Positions 27,390-39,088 of a stretch of DNA of 64,000 nt are shown here, in pieces; position 1 is the stretch's first letter, and each line of letters starts with the position of its first letter. A model generated the notes under the pieces. That model saw only the letters and a program-made list of their open reading frames with translations, did not search any database and had not been told where the DNA came from. The translations under genes and the position numbers were made by a program. The stretch is taken from NCBI GenBank assembly GCA_019264575.1, contig JAHUZV010000017.1, positions 110,105-174,104 of the forward strand, read 5' to 3'. Origin of the DNA: Vulcanococcus sp. Lineage in GTDB: Bacteria > Cyanobacteriota > Cyanobacteriia > PCC-6307 > Cyanobiaceae.

Positions 27390-27941
27390 TCAGCCACGCC
27401 AGTCGAGCCACGGCAATCCTGGAATGATCGCGGGAGTGACGGCGCGGTAGCTGGCGTAATCGGGGTGCACCCTCAACAGCATCCGCTCCTCGCGCCGGGC
27501 CTTCCCCCCAAGCACCGCACACAGCCCCACCAGCAGCAGCAGATGCAACAGGCTGCCCAAGGCCAACACCACCCCCAGCGAGCAGAGCAGCACCGCCTGA
27601 TACAGGGGATGGCGGCAACGGGCATAGGCGCCACTGGTCACCAGCTCCGCCCCGGGTTTGGGGTCCGGCAGCGGCGTGAGGCTGGGCCCCAACCGCCAAA
27701 AGGCCTGGGCCGCCAATAGCAGCCCCACCACAAACAACACAACTCCAGCCAGGGCCACCGGCAGGGGCCAGGCGAATCCCCAGCTGCCCGGAGCCGGCCA
27801 GGGCGGCAGCAGATGCGCCGCAATCAGCAGCAGCTGGGCCAGCAGCCACCACTCGCCGTGGCGGTTATCGAGCCAGCCGGCCCAGCTGAACTGCCAACCC
27901 TCAAGTGGGGATTTCGGCGAGGGGGTCGAGGTCGGGTCCAT
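27390..27941 (-). CDS. Isoprenylcysteine carboxyl methyltransferase-like / PEMT-type membrane protein
   Basis: A 183-residue membrane protein with four or five hydrophobic helices. The C-terminal signature GAYARCRHPLYQAVLL followed by EERMLLRVHPDYASY matches the phospholipid methyltransferase / ICMT superfamily, where the RHP and the later E-E-x-x-L bind S-adenosylmethionine. In bacteria these proteins have varied or unknown substrates, and NnrU-like or steroid-reductase-like relatives exist. The start is ATG at 27941, overlapping the upstream antiporter 3' end by 41 bp, so the two are probably co-transcribed. Substrate is not predictable. Confidence 0.8.
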   Translation of the reverse strand: MDPTSTPSPKSPLEGWQFSWAGWLDNRHGEWWLLAQLLLIAAHLLPPWPAPGSWGFAWPLPVALAGVVLFVVGLLLAAQAFWRLGPSLTPLPDPKPGAELVTSGAYARCRHPLYQAVLLCSLGVVLALGSLLHLLLLVGLCAVLGGKARREERMLLRVHPDYASYRAVTPAIIPGLPWLDWRG

Positions 27942-29238
27942 CGCTCTTGCCAGCCAGCACCAGTCTGAGCAGCACCGGCGCCAAGAAGGTGGTGCCGATC
28001 ACCATCAACAGAATGGCGGCCTCGAGGGCCGGGCTGAGCAGCTTGGCCTGGGTGCCCAGGCCTAGGAAGATCAGGCCCACCTCACCGCGGGGCATCATCC
28101 CCAGGCCCACCACTAGGCGCTTGGTGGGCTGGTTGGAGAGGAAACACCAACCCGCCGCCACCTTGCCGGCGATCGCCACCACCAGCAGGAACGCCGCCAC
28201 CACCAGGCCAGGGCGGTTAGCCGGATCGAGCGGGTTGAGCACCGATAGATCCATGCCAGTGCCGATCAGCACGAAAAAGATCGTGGCGAACAGGGCTACC
28301 ACCGGCTTCACGGCGGCTTCGATCGCGTGGCTGTGGTTCGACTTGCTCAGGATCAGGCCGGCGGCAAAGGCACCCAGCGCAGCCTCCAGGCCGATGGCCG
28401 TGGCGGCAAAGCAGCAGAGGGTGAGCACCACAAATGAGGCCACGGCCACATCGCCAGGCGCCTTAAGCCGATCGATCACCCAATCGAAGCCAGGGGCTGC
28501 GCTGCGGCTAAGGCCGATGGCCGCCACCACGAACACCAGCGCCGCGGCCACCAGCTTGACGATGGGGCCGATTTCCAGGCTGCCGCCGCCGGCGATACTC
28601 ACCACCACCGCCAGGATCACGATGCCGAGGATGTCGTCGAGCACGGCGGCGCCGATCACGATCTGCCCCTCGCGCGAGCGCAGCATCTTCAGCTCGCCGA
28701 ACACACTGGCGGTGATGCCGATGCTCGTGGCCGTCATCGAGGCCCCGGCGAACACGGCCGATATCACATCCACATGGAAGAAGGCCATCAGGCCCGCGGT
28801 GCCCAGGGCGAAGGGCAGCGCCACACCGGCCACCGCCACCGTGGTGGCCTGCCCGCCCACGGCCACCAGTTCATCGAGATCGCTCTCCAGGCCGGTGAGA
28901 AACAACAGCGCAAATAGGCCAAGGGTGGCCACCGCCTGAAGGGAAGGGAAACTCTCGGCGTAGAGGTGGCTCACCACATCCGGCGGCACATCCGCCAGCG
29001 AGCCCACCAGCTGCACCAAGCCCTGGCTGAGGGCGGCCTGGGTTTCCGGCGGCACGATCAGATGCAAGCCGCTGGCGCCGATGATCACGCCGGCGATCAG
29101 CTCACCCAGGATCGTGGGCAGCTGCCAGCGCACCAGCAGCTCCGCCAGCAGACGGGCGGCCACAAAAATCACCAGAAAGCGGCCCACCCCGATCAGGGTT
29201 TCGGCCACCTCGAGCTGGTGGGCTCCGATCTCGGGCAT
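27901..29238 (-). CDS. CPA2-family Na+(K+)/H+ antiporter
   Basis: A 445-residue integral membrane antiporter of the monovalent cation:proton antiporter-2 family (NapA/KefB/GerN type). It has about twelve hydrophobic helices; LPTILGELIAGVIIG matches the signature near TM2. TSIGITASVFGELK with VIGAAVLDDILGIVILA holds the conserved paired acidic residues (DD) of the ion-binding site in TM5. There is no C-terminal TrkA-N domain, unlike KefB/KefC. ATG at 29238 is chosen because the open frame upstream runs antisense through phosphoketolase without family features. It is divergent from phosphoketolase over 96 bp, which may reflect shared control of pH or ion balance during fermentation. Confidence 0.88.
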   Translation of the reverse strand: MPEIGAHQLEVAETLIGVGRFLVIFVAARLLAELLVRWQLPTILGELIAGVIIGASGLHLIVPPETQAALSQGLVQLVGSLADVPPDVVSHLYAESFPSLQAVATLGLFALLFLTGLESDLDELVAVGGQATTVAVAGVALPFALGTAGLMAFFHVDVISAVFAGASMTATSIGITASVFGELKMLRSREGQIVIGAAVLDDILGIVILAVVVSIAGGGSLEIGPIVKLVAAALVFVVAAIGLSRSAAPGFDWVIDRLKAPGDVAVASFVVLTLCCFAATAIGLEAALGAFAAGLILSKSNHSHAIEAAVKPVVALFATIFFVLIGTGMDLSVLNPLDPANRPGLVVAAFLLVVAIAGKVAAGWCFLSNQPTKRLVVGLGMMPRGEVGLIFLGLGTQAKLLSPALEAAILLMVIGTTFLAPVLLRLVLAGKSDGPDLDPLAEIPT

Positions 29239-29334
29239 CAACGACGTGGGCAATTCCGCACGAGAGTCTCGCCCTGGCAGGTCATCCCCTGTGACAACGG
29301 CTACGTTCCGCCCAGAGCCTGAGGGTGCGTCCCC

Positions 29335-31754
29335 ATGACCCTGAGCCAAACCAACCCTGCCCCGCAGCTCGCCGGTACGGCGCTGGAGCAGATCGATGCC
29401 TGGTGGCGTGCCGCCAACTACCTGGCGGTGGGGATGATCTACCTGCAGGACAACCCGCTGCTCAGCGAGCCGCTGCGGCCCGAGCACATCAAGAACCGCC
29501 TGCTGGGGCACTGGGGCTCAAGCCCTGGCCAAGCCTTCATCTGGGCCCACGCCAACCGGGTGATCCACGAGCAGAACCTCGACATGATTTTCCTGTCGGG
29601 GCCAGGCCATGGGGCACCAGGGGTGCTGGGTCCCACCTACCTCGACGGTTCCTATTCGGAGATCTATGCCGACAAATCGCAGGACGCTGCGGGGATGCAG
29701 CGCTTCTTCAAGCAGTTCTCCTTCCCCGGCCACATCGGCAGCCACTGCACTCCAGAGACCCCCGGGTCCATCCATGAGGGCGGCGAGCTCGGCTACGTGC
29801 TCTCCCACGCCTGCGGCGCGGTGTTCGACAACCCCGATCTGATCGCCCTGGCCTGCGTGGGCGATGGGGAGGCGGAAACCGGCCCACTCGCCACGAGCTG
29901 GCACATCAACAAGTTCCTCAACCCGATCTCGGATGGCGCCGTGCTGCCGGTGCTGCACCTGAACGGCTACAAGATCGCCAACCCCACCCTGCTGGCCCGC
30001 ATCCCCCGAGAGGAGCTGGCGAGCCTGATGCGCGGTTACGGCTGGGAGCCGCTGTTCGTGGAGGGCAGCGAGCCGATGGCCATGCACCAGGCGATGGCCG
30101 CAGCTATGGATGAGGCCACCGGCCGCATCCGGGCGATCCAGGCGGAAGCGCGCCGCAGCGGCGAGGCACAGCGGCCCTATTGGCCGATGATCGTGCTGCG
30201 CTCCCCCAAAGGCTGGACCGGGCCTCAGGCCTTAGGCGACAAGAAGCTCGAAGGCTTCTGGCGGGCCCACCAGGTGCCCTTGCCCGATCCCCGCCACGAC
30301 ACTGCCCAGCTGCAGCAGCTGGAGAGCTGGCTGAAGAGCTACCGCCCCTGGGAGCTCTTCGATGAACACGGCAGCCTCAAGCCCGAGCTGCAGGCCCTCT
30401 CCCCCCAGGGGAACCGCCGCATGGGCTCCAACCCCCATGCCAACGGCGGCCTGCTGCGCCACAAGCTGCAGCTGCCGGCGATCGCCAACTACGCCGTTGC
30501 CGTATCGCAACCGGGGCGCGTGCAGCACGAAAACACAGCGGTGCTTGGAGAGCTGCTGCGCGATGCGATTGCGCTCAACCCCGATGCACTGCGGGTGTTC
30601 GGCCCCGATGAAACGGCCTCCAACCGCCTGCAGGCGATCTACGAGCAGAGCAAGAAGGTGTGGATGGAAGAGCTGCTGCCGGAAGATCTCAACGGCAGCG
30701 AGCTCTCCCGCAGCGGCCGTGTGGTGGAGATGCTCAGCGAGCACACGCTGGTGGGCATGATGGAGGGTTATCTGCTCACCGGCCGCTACGGCCTGTTCCA
30801 CACCTACGAGGCCTTCGCCCATGTGATCGCCTCGATGTTCAACCAGCACGCCAAGTGGCTGGAGAGCTGCCTCCATCACGCCCCCTGGCGCGCCCCGATC
30901 GGCCCTTGGACCTGCCTGATCTCCTCCACGGTGTGGCGGCAGGACCACAACGGCTTCACCCATCAAGACCCCGGCTTCATCGACCTGGCCGGCAACAAGA
31001 GCGGTGAAGTGGTGCGCGTTTACCTCCCCGCGGATGCCAATTCGCTGCTGGCGGTAGCGGAGCAGGCGCTGGTGGAGCCGAATGTGTGCAACATCATCGT
31101 GAGCGACAAGCAGAAGCACCTGCAGTACCTCTCGCTTGAGCAGGCCCGCGCCCATGTGGCCAAAGGCATCGGCCTGTGGAGCTGGGCCAGCAACGATCAC
31201 ATCGGCCATGAACCCGATGAACCGGATGTGGTGATGGCCTGCGCCGGCGATATCCCCACCAAGGAAACCCTGGCAGCCGTGCAGATCCTGCGCCGCGAGA
31301 TCCCCAGCCTCAAGATCCGCGTGCTGAATGTGGTGAAGCTGTTCGCCCTCACCCAACCGAGCGAACACCCGCATGGCCTCAGCGATCGCGATTTCGACAG
31401 CCTGTTCACCACCGATCGCCCCGTGATCTTCAACTTCCACGGCTACCCCTGGCTGATCCACCGCCTCACCTATCGCCGCACCAACCACGCCAACTTCCAT
31501 GTGCGTGGCTACAAGGAGCAAGGCAACATCAACACCCCACTGGAACTGGCGATGAACAACCAGATCGATCGCTTCAATCTGGTGATCGATGTGATCGACC
31601 GGGTTCCGGGGTTAGGGTCGCGCGCCGCTCACGTGAAGGAGCAGATGAAGGAGGCGATCCTGGCCAACCGCGCCTATGCCCATGAACACGGCATGGACGC
31701 TCCCGCCATCACCGACTGGCAGTGGACAGCCGCCACCGGCAGCGAGGTGAACTG

Positions 31755-31755
<1 letters not shown>
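29335..31755 (+). CDS. xfp: Phosphoketolase (xylulose-5-P / fructose-6-P)
   Basis: An 806-residue thiamine-diphosphate phosphoketolase that splits xylulose 5-phosphate and/or fructose 6-phosphate with phosphate, giving acetyl phosphate plus glyceraldehyde 3-phosphate or erythrose 4-phosphate. Typical family blocks are [36 protein letters not shown], the ThDP-binding [19 protein letters not shown] and [12 protein letters not shown]. Length is normal. It is the first gene of an operon with glgP (TGATG overlap) and ackA. ATG at 29335 has a possible TACGTT -10 element at 29302. The same enzyme supports carbon-conserving acetyl-CoA synthesis in other cyanobacteria. Substrate preference cannot be read from the sequence. 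Confidence 0.95.
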
Positions 31756-34280
<2,525 letters not shown>

Positions 34281-34286
34281 GGCCCC

Positions 34287-35342
34287 ATGTTGCTGGTGCT
34301 GAACGTGGGCAGCTCCAGCCTCAAGGCTGCGGTGCTGCAAGCCACGGCAACCAGCTCCACAGAACTCTGGCGCTCGGAAACCGAGCGCCAGGGTGCCCTG
34401 CAGGATCAACTCAGCCACTGGCTGGCACCTCAGCTGGAGCGGTGGTGGCCCGAGCTCAAGGCCGCAGGCCACCGCGTGGTGCATGGGGGTGAGCACTTCA
34501 CCGCCCCCACGCGAATTGGCGCAACGGTGCTGGAGGAGCTCGACGCTGTGTCGGCCCTGGCACCGTTGCACAATCCGCCTGCCCTCGAGGCGATCCGCTG
34601 GCTCCAGCAGCTCCGGCCCACCCTGCCCCAGTGGGCCTGTTTCGACACGGCCTTTCACACCAGCCTGCCGCCCGAGGCGAGCACCTATGCCCTGCCAGCC
34701 AGCTGGCGGCAGCGTGGTTGTCGCCGCTATGGCTTCCACGGCCTCAACCACCAGCACATAGCGGAAGCCGTGCCCTGCCATCAGCTGATCAGTGCCCACC
34801 TCGGGGCGGGCTGTTCCCTGGCGGCGGTGCGGGATGGCCGCAGCATCGACACCACCATGGGGTTCACGCCCCTGGAGGGGCTGGTGATGGCCAGCCGCAG
34901 CGGCAGCGTGGATCCCGGCCTACTGCTGCATCTGCAGCGCCAGGGCCTGAGCCTCGATGCGCTTGATCAAGGGCTCAACCGCCACAGCGGCCTATTAGGA
35001 CTCTCCGGCCTCAGCAGTGACTGGCGCGACCTGCGCTCTGCAGCGGCCGAAGGGCACAGCGGTGCCCAACTGGCGCTGGGTGTGTTTCTACATCGGCTGC
35101 GGCGTGAGCTCGGGGCGATGGCCGCCAGCTTGGGTGGCGTGGATCAGATCGCCCTCAGCGGCGGGATCGGCGCCAACGACTCCTCACTCCTTGAAGAGCT
35201 CAAAGCCGCAATGGCTTGGCTGGGCCCCGTCCAGTGGCAACGGATCGCAGCGGATGAGGAGGGGATGATCGCCCGTTTGGTTAGCCGGGCAGATCCGGCG
35301 TCTGGTGTAGGAGGCGATTCAGCCGCAGACGATCGGCATTGA
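34287..35342 (+). CDS. ackA: Acetate kinase
   Basis: A 351-residue acetate kinase, somewhat shorter than the usual 390-400, converting acetyl phosphate and ADP to acetate and ATP. Catalytic and binding residues look intact: NVGSSSLKAAV at the start, GHRVVHGGEHF, FDTAFH, RYGFHGLNHQHIAE, HLGAGCS, MASRSGSVDPG and DEEGMIARL near the end. It lies 6 bp after glgP and completes the operon that starts with phosphoketolase. No phosphotransacetylase is in the operon, so acetyl phosphate is expected to go to acetate plus ATP. Its 3' end overlaps a convergent gene by 62 bp. Confidence 0.92.
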   Translation: MLLVLNVGSSSLKAAVLQATATSSTELWRSETERQGALQDQLSHWLAPQLERWWPELKAAGHRVVHGGEHFTAPTRIGATVLEELDAVSALAPLHNPPALEAIRWLQQLRPTLPQWACFDTAFHTSLPPEASTYALPASWRQRGCRRYGFHGLNHQHIAEAVPCHQLISAHLGAGCSLAAVRDGRSIDTTMGFTPLEGLVMASRSGSVDPGLLLHLQRQGLSLDALDQGLNRHSGLLGLSGLSSDWRDLRSAAAEGHSGAQLALGVFLHRLRRELGAMAASLGGVDQIALSGGIGANDSSLLEELKAAMAWLGPVQWQRIAADEEGMIARLVSRADPASGVGGDSAADDRH

Positions 35343-35730
35343 GGGGATCGGGGGCCAACTCGCCGGCCAGTTCGCGGAACTTCTGCTCCACGGCATCGGG
35401 CACGCGCACATCAAAGATGCGCTCCATCAGGGCCTCGATCGAGAACAGATGGGCGTTGATGTTCTCCAGATCGGCGATGGCCTGTTGCATCGCATCGGTC
35501 TCACCGGCATCAGCCGGAGCACCAGCGGCAGCAGGAGCCAGTGCTGCATCAGTATCGCCGTGGGTTTTCTGGAGTTCCTCGAGGGCACGCCCCGCCAGAG
35601 TGCGGAACGATTGCAACGCGGCCCAGCTCAGCTCCTGTTGCTGACGCAGGGTGGGGTTCTCGCGAATGAGACGGTCGTGCTCCCGGTAGAAGCGCTGGCA
35701 GTCAGGGCATTGGCAGGGCTCTTCCGGCAC
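35281..35730 (-). CDS. Conserved hypothetical protein with CxCPxC motif
   Basis: A 149-residue protein starting at GTG 35730. The N-terminus carries CQCPDCQRF, a possible metal-binding half-site. The rest is mainly helical (RQQQELSWAALQSFRTLAGRALEEL), with a low-complexity Ala/Pro linker around the middle and a helical C-terminal part (LENINAHLFSIEALMERIF). It is convergent with ackA and overlaps it by 62 bp, but its composition and its clear helical design argue that it is real. I do not recognise a named family. It may be a cyanobacterial clade-specific protein. Confidence 0.6.
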   Translation of the reverse strand: MPEEPCQCPDCQRFYREHDRLIRENPTLRQQQELSWAALQSFRTLAGRALEELQKTHGDTDAALAPAAAGAPADAGETDAMQQAIADLENINAHLFSIEALMERIFDVRVPDAVEQKFRELAGELAPDPLNADRLRLNRLLHQTPDLPG

Positions 35731-35766
35731 CGCAGTCCCCTTGGCGTTTCACAGCCCATCATGGCA

Positions 35767-36084
35767 TCAAGCAGCGCGCAGATCGTCGCTGCTGAGATCG
35801 GGATCGTCGCTGGCACCTGGAATCGGGATCTCGATCGAACTCACCACCTGGATCACATCCCTCAGGCGCATCGAATCGGCAAACCAGGCCATGGCCTGAT
35901 CGGTATCGCCATCCGCGACCGCTTCATTTGCGCTGTCTTCATGGGCTTCAGCCAACAGCGCTAGCCAGCACAGACAGCGGGCCTGGATCACCGAAAGATC
36001 AAGGCCATCAGGCAGGTTTTCAACAATCTGCTCACTTTCCTGTTGCACCAACAGCCTCAGCCGAAGATCATGCAGCTGTGCCAT
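35767..36084 (-). CDS. Small conserved hypothetical protein
   Basis: A 105-residue acidic, probably helical protein beginning at ATG 36084. Features: LRLRLLVQQESEQIVENLPDG, then LDLSVIQARCLCWLALLAEAHED, a possible TPR-like helical pair, and an acidic tail (SDDPDLSSDD). There is no membrane segment. It lies 36 bp upstream of the previous gene on the same strand and could form an operon with it. The 94 bp before it separate it from tRNA-Arg. Function is unknown. Confidence 0.55.
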   Translation of the reverse strand: MAQLHDLRLRLLVQQESEQIVENLPDGLDLSVIQARCLCWLALLAEAHEDSANEAVADGDTDQAMAWFADSMRLRDVIQVVSSIEIPIPGASDDPDLSSDDLRAA

Positions 36085-36178
36085 GGGGTCGTGGCGACTG
36101 CAGCCACGCTAGCGGCAGTGGCCGAATCCGCCATCCCACTACCAGTAGTGCTGGATACCGAGTAGCGAATCCAGATCA

Positions 36179-36252
<74 letters not shown>

Positions 36253-36270
36253 ATGCGGATAAACCCGCAT
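36253..36270. repeat. Inverted repeat ATGCGG-N6-CCGCAT between tRNA-Arg and rnpB
   Basis: A perfect 6-bp inverted repeat with a 6-base spacer touches the tRNA-Arg 5' end and occupies the expected -35 region of rnpB. It might be a regulatory site or chance. Confidence 0.35.
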
Positions 36271-36273
36271 CGG

Positions 36274-36279
36274 CATTAT
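36274..36279 (+). promoter_or_regulatory. rnpB: Candidate -10 element (CATTAT) of rnpB
   Basis: CATTAT ends 6 bp before the predicted 5' end of the RNase P RNA (about 36286), the correct spacing for a bacterial -10 box. The -35 region would overlap the tRNA-Arg end and the inverted repeat. Confidence 0.45.
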
Positions 36280-36285
36280 GGGATG

Positions 36286-36665
36286 TGAAAGCAGGCGAGG
36301 TGATCGCGACCGGCGCCCGCGTCGGTTGAGGAAAGTCCGGGCTCCCCAATGGCCAGGCTTGCTGGGTAACGCCCAGTGCGGGTGACCGTGAGGAGAGTGC
36401 CACAGAAACACACCGCCGATGGCCCTTCGGGGATCAGGCAAGGGTGCAAAGGTGCGGTAAGAGCGCACCAGCAGCATCGAGAGGTGCTGGCTCGGTAAAC
36501 CCCGGCTAGGAGCAAGGCCCAGGGACAACGGTTGGCCATGACACCCGTCCCGTTCAACGCGCGCCGCTCGAGGCCACCGGTAACGGTGGTCCCAGACAGA
36601 TGATCACCCCCCGGAGCGCTCCGGCACTCCGGCGAACAGAACCCGGCTTACGTCCTGCTTTCACC
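36286..36665 (+). ncRNA. rnpB: RNase P RNA (M1 RNA)
   Basis: The catalytic RNA that matures tRNA 5' ends, about 380 nt. Diagnostic segments: GAGGAAAGTCCGGGCTCC near 36330 (P4 5' strand, CRI), the middle GGTAA and CAGCAGCATCGAGAGG regions, and AGACAGATGATCACC followed by ACAGAACCCGGCTTAC near the end (CRV and P4 3' strand). The ends pair as TGAAAGCAGG (36286-36295) with CCTGCTTTCA (36654-36663), giving helix P1. These fix the boundaries to within a few bases. The DUF2079 gene follows about 30 nt after it. Confidence 0.95.
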
Positions 36666-36693
36666 CTTTTTCCGCCCACGCGAACAACCTGCG

Positions 36694-38118
36694 GTGTTGT
36701 CCTCCCTGCTCCACCCCTCCAGGCGCCCCTTTGTGATTCTGGCGGTGCTGTACAGCTCTGTGCTGTTCACCTCCACGGCGGTTCAGCACTATTTGATGGG
36801 GTCCCAGGTGTGGGACCTGGGCATCTTCGAGCAATTCAACTGGCTGATCGCCAACGGGAAGATCAACACGATCAGCAGCCTGCGCAACATCACACCCCTG
36901 CAGGATCACTTCTCCCTGCTGCTTCTACCGATTGCGCTGGTTTACAAGCTCTCGCCCAACGCCTACATGCTGTTTGCGCTGCAATCGCTGGCCTTGGGCT
37001 GCATGCCGGCTCTAGCCGCCGATCTCTGCCGGCGCCAAGGGGTGAAGCGTGAGCTCATCTGGGCACTGGCCATCGCGATCGTGCTCTCCCCGTACAGCTT
37101 CCTGGTGAACCGCGGGGATTTCCATCCCGATGTGCTCACCCTGCCGCTGATGTTGCTAGCCATCCGGGAGGTTAATCAACCCAGGCGGTGGCTGTACTAC
37201 CCCTGCCTGCTGCTCACCCTGTTCGCCAAAAACGCCCAAGCCCTGTTCGGAATCGGCTTGAGCTTCTATGCCCTGGCCAAGGGTCAGCGGGCCCGCGCCG
37301 CCATCACCCTGGCGATCTCCATGACCTGGTGGAGCTTGGCCACCCATATGTCATCCGCTGGTGGTGATCACGTGGGCATTCGCCTGGGCTATCTCGGCGA
37401 CACCAAATTGGAGATGCTCACCACCTTGATCACCAGGCCCTGGGTGGTGTTCAACGAAGCGCCGCCGGATTCGATCCTGCTCTACAGCCTGGGGCTATCT
37501 CTGCCATTTCTGGCTTTGTTTGGACGAGCGTCGTGGAAGGCCCTCCTGGGTTGCACGCCGATCTACTTCACCAACCTCATTTCTGCCTCGAGCATTCAGC
37601 GGGAGCTGAATCATCACTATTCGATCGGCATCCTCGCCTTCCTGATCGGCGGTTGCATCGATGCCCTAGCCCAGGCGAACCCTCCATCCCTGCAGCGCGC
37701 CAAAACCATCCTTTACGCCACATTGCTCTTCTCAACAGCGGCCTTGTTGGGTTACGGCCGCTTGGGCTACTACCAGTCCCGCCTCCTTCCGCGCCTTCAG
37801 GAAGCACAGGATTTCCAAGCAGCGAAGCACATCATCCAACCAAACGATTCCGTGCTCACCATTGCCAACTATGCCGCTCACATGGCAGGCCGGCAGATGG
37901 TGAGACAGATCGAGAAGCCGGGCTACGGCGCCGTGGATCAGTACGACTGGATCGTGCTGCCGGCACCCGATATTCCGATCAACATCGCCGGCAAGCTGAA
38001 GCGCGTTGACCGCACCAAGCTGGGCCCCAGCGTTGCGCGTGTGCGCCGCGAAGCAGAGGCCGCGCAAATGAACTGCCGCTCCGCGAACGCCTCGATCGTG
38101 CTCTGCTCCAGGAGCTGA
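36694..38118 (+). CDS. DUF2079 family polytopic membrane protein
   Basis: A 474-residue membrane protein with ten or more hydrophobic helices. Family markers near the N-terminus are QVWDLGIFEQFNWL and LQDHFSLLLLPIALVY, followed by NRGDFHPDVLTLPLML. DUF2079 proteins resemble GT-C glycosyltransferases such as the PMT/ArnT type, and the conserved acidic residues in the first loop (DLG.FEQ) would suit a lipid-linked sugar transferase. That is inference. The start is GTG at 36694 (a TTG follows directly), only about 30 nt after rnpB, so transcription may continue from the rnpB promoter. rnc follows after 4 bp. Confidence 0.8.
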   Translation: MLSSLLHPSRRPFVILAVLYSSVLFTSTAVQHYLMGSQVWDLGIFEQFNWLIANGKINTISSLRNITPLQDHFSLLLLPIALVYKLSPNAYMLFALQSLALGCMPALAADLCRRQGVKRELIWALAIAIVLSPYSFLVNRGDFHPDVLTLPLMLLAIREVNQPRRWLYYPCLLLTLFAKNAQALFGIGLSFYALAKGQRARAAITLAISMTWWSLATHMSSAGGDHVGIRLGYLGDTKLEMLTTLITRPWVVFNEAPPDSILLYSLGLSLPFLALFGRASWKALLGCTPIYFTNLISASSIQRELNHHYSIGILAFLIGGCIDALAQANPPSLQRAKTILYATLLFSTAALLGYGRLGYYQSRLLPRLQEAQDFQAAKHIIQPNDSVLTIANYAAHMAGRQMVRQIEKPGYGAVDQYDWIVLPAPDIPINIAGKLKRVDRTKLGPSVARVRREAEAAQMNCRSANASIVLCSRS

Positions 38119-38122
38119 CCCC

Positions 38123-38851
38123 ATGGCGCAGCCCCTGGCTCTATCGCCGCACCGCGTCGAGCAACTGCAGCAGTTGCTGAAGCGCATCGGCGTACAACCC
38201 AATCGGATCGATCCGGCGGGGCTGGCTCTGGTGGATGAAGCGCTGAGCCACACCTCAGCCGGCCTGCAGCGCAATCACGAACAGTTGGAGTTTCTGGGGG
38301 ATGCGGTGTTGCGCCTGGCCGCCAGCGAATACATCGAACGCCACCACGCCGCTCTGGCGGTGGGTGAGCGTTCGGCACTGCGCTCCCATCTGGTGAGCGA
38401 TCGTTGGCTGGCGGAGGTGGGGCAGGCCATCGAGATCAGCGCCGCCCTGCGGATCGGCAACAAGGCCGGTGGCGATGCCACTGCAGCAGCCACCCTGCGG
38501 GCGGAGGCCACTGAAGCGCTGATCGGCGCGCTCTACCGAGCCTGCGGCTCTCTCGAACCGATTCACCAGTGGCTCACGCCGATCTGGGAACGCACCAGCC
38601 GCGAAGTGCTCAGTGATCCCCACCGGGGCAACAGCAAATCGGCCCTACAGGAATGGAGCCAGGCCAAGGGGCTGGGGCTGCCGAGTTACAGCACGGAGCA
38701 GCGCAGCCAGCGGCATGGAGACCCTGAACGCTTTCATTGCCGGGTGAGCCTCAAGGGCTGGGTCTCCGCCGAGGGCAAGGGCGGATCAAGACGAGAAGCG
38801 GAGCAGCAGGCTGCAAGGGCCGCCCTTGAGCAGCTCCATCAGGCCAACTGA
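38123..38851 (+). CDS. rnc: Ribonuclease III
   Basis: A 242-residue double-strand-specific endoribonuclease for rRNA and mRNA processing. The catalytic domain has EQLEFLGDAVLRL, covering the signature with the acidic residues matching E. coli E38/D45. LRAEATEALIGALY covers the second acidic pair; here the usual Asp (E. coli D114, in LADTVEAL) is Glu, while the essential Glu (E117) is kept. The C-terminal dsRNA-binding domain (SKSALQEWSQAKGLGLPSY, then GGSRREAEQQAARAAL) is complete. It is 4 bp after the DUF2079 gene and convergent with ndhS. Activity is expected, but the Asp-to-Glu change is worth noting. Confidence 0.93.
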   Translation: MAQPLALSPHRVEQLQQLLKRIGVQPNRIDPAGLALVDEALSHTSAGLQRNHEQLEFLGDAVLRLAASEYIERHHAALAVGERSALRSHLVSDRWLAEVGQAIEISAALRIGNKAGGDATAAATLRAEATEALIGALYRACGSLEPIHQWLTPIWERTSREVLSDPHRGNSKSALQEWSQAKGLGLPSYSTEQRSQRHGDPERFHCRVSLKGWVSAEGKGGSRREAEQQAARAALEQLHQAN

Positions 38852-39034
38852 TCAGGCCTGCTCCAGGATCTTGAGGGGCATGGTGACCAGCTTGTCCCAA
38901 TTGCCGCCTTCAAACAGCACAGCGGCATTGCGGCCACTGATGCGCTGCACGAAGCCCTGATAGCCGTTGTAGATCGAGGTGACATCGCGCACCACCACGG
39001 TGGAGCCCGGCAGGATCGGCAGGGTTTCAGCCAT
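38852..39034 (-). CDS. ndhS: NDH-1 subunit S (ferredoxin-docking, SH3-like)
   Basis: A 60-residue protein resembling NdhS, the SH3-like subunit at the ferredoxin-binding end of the cyanobacterial photosynthetic complex I used in cyclic electron flow and CO2 uptake. The diagnostic segment is [21 protein letters not shown], preceded by [10 protein letters not shown] and [13 protein letters not shown]. It starts at ATG 39034 and is divergent from rimM over 54 bp. Length is slightly short for the family, with the conserved core complete. Assignment rests on family resemblance that I recognise, not on a search. Confidence 0.8.
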   Translation of the reverse strand: MAETLPILPGSTVVVRDVTSIYNGYQGFVQRISGRNAAVLFEGGNWDKLVTMPLKILEQA

Positions 39035-39088
39035 GGGTGCAGCACGGGTGCGGGGCCATTATCGAGGCTGACGGCGCGGCGTGGGTTG

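Noticed and set aside
30232-31521. Minus-strand open frame (429 codons) antisense to phosphoketolase
   Set aside because: Same echo effect; His/Val/Ala-rich composition and no recognisable domain.
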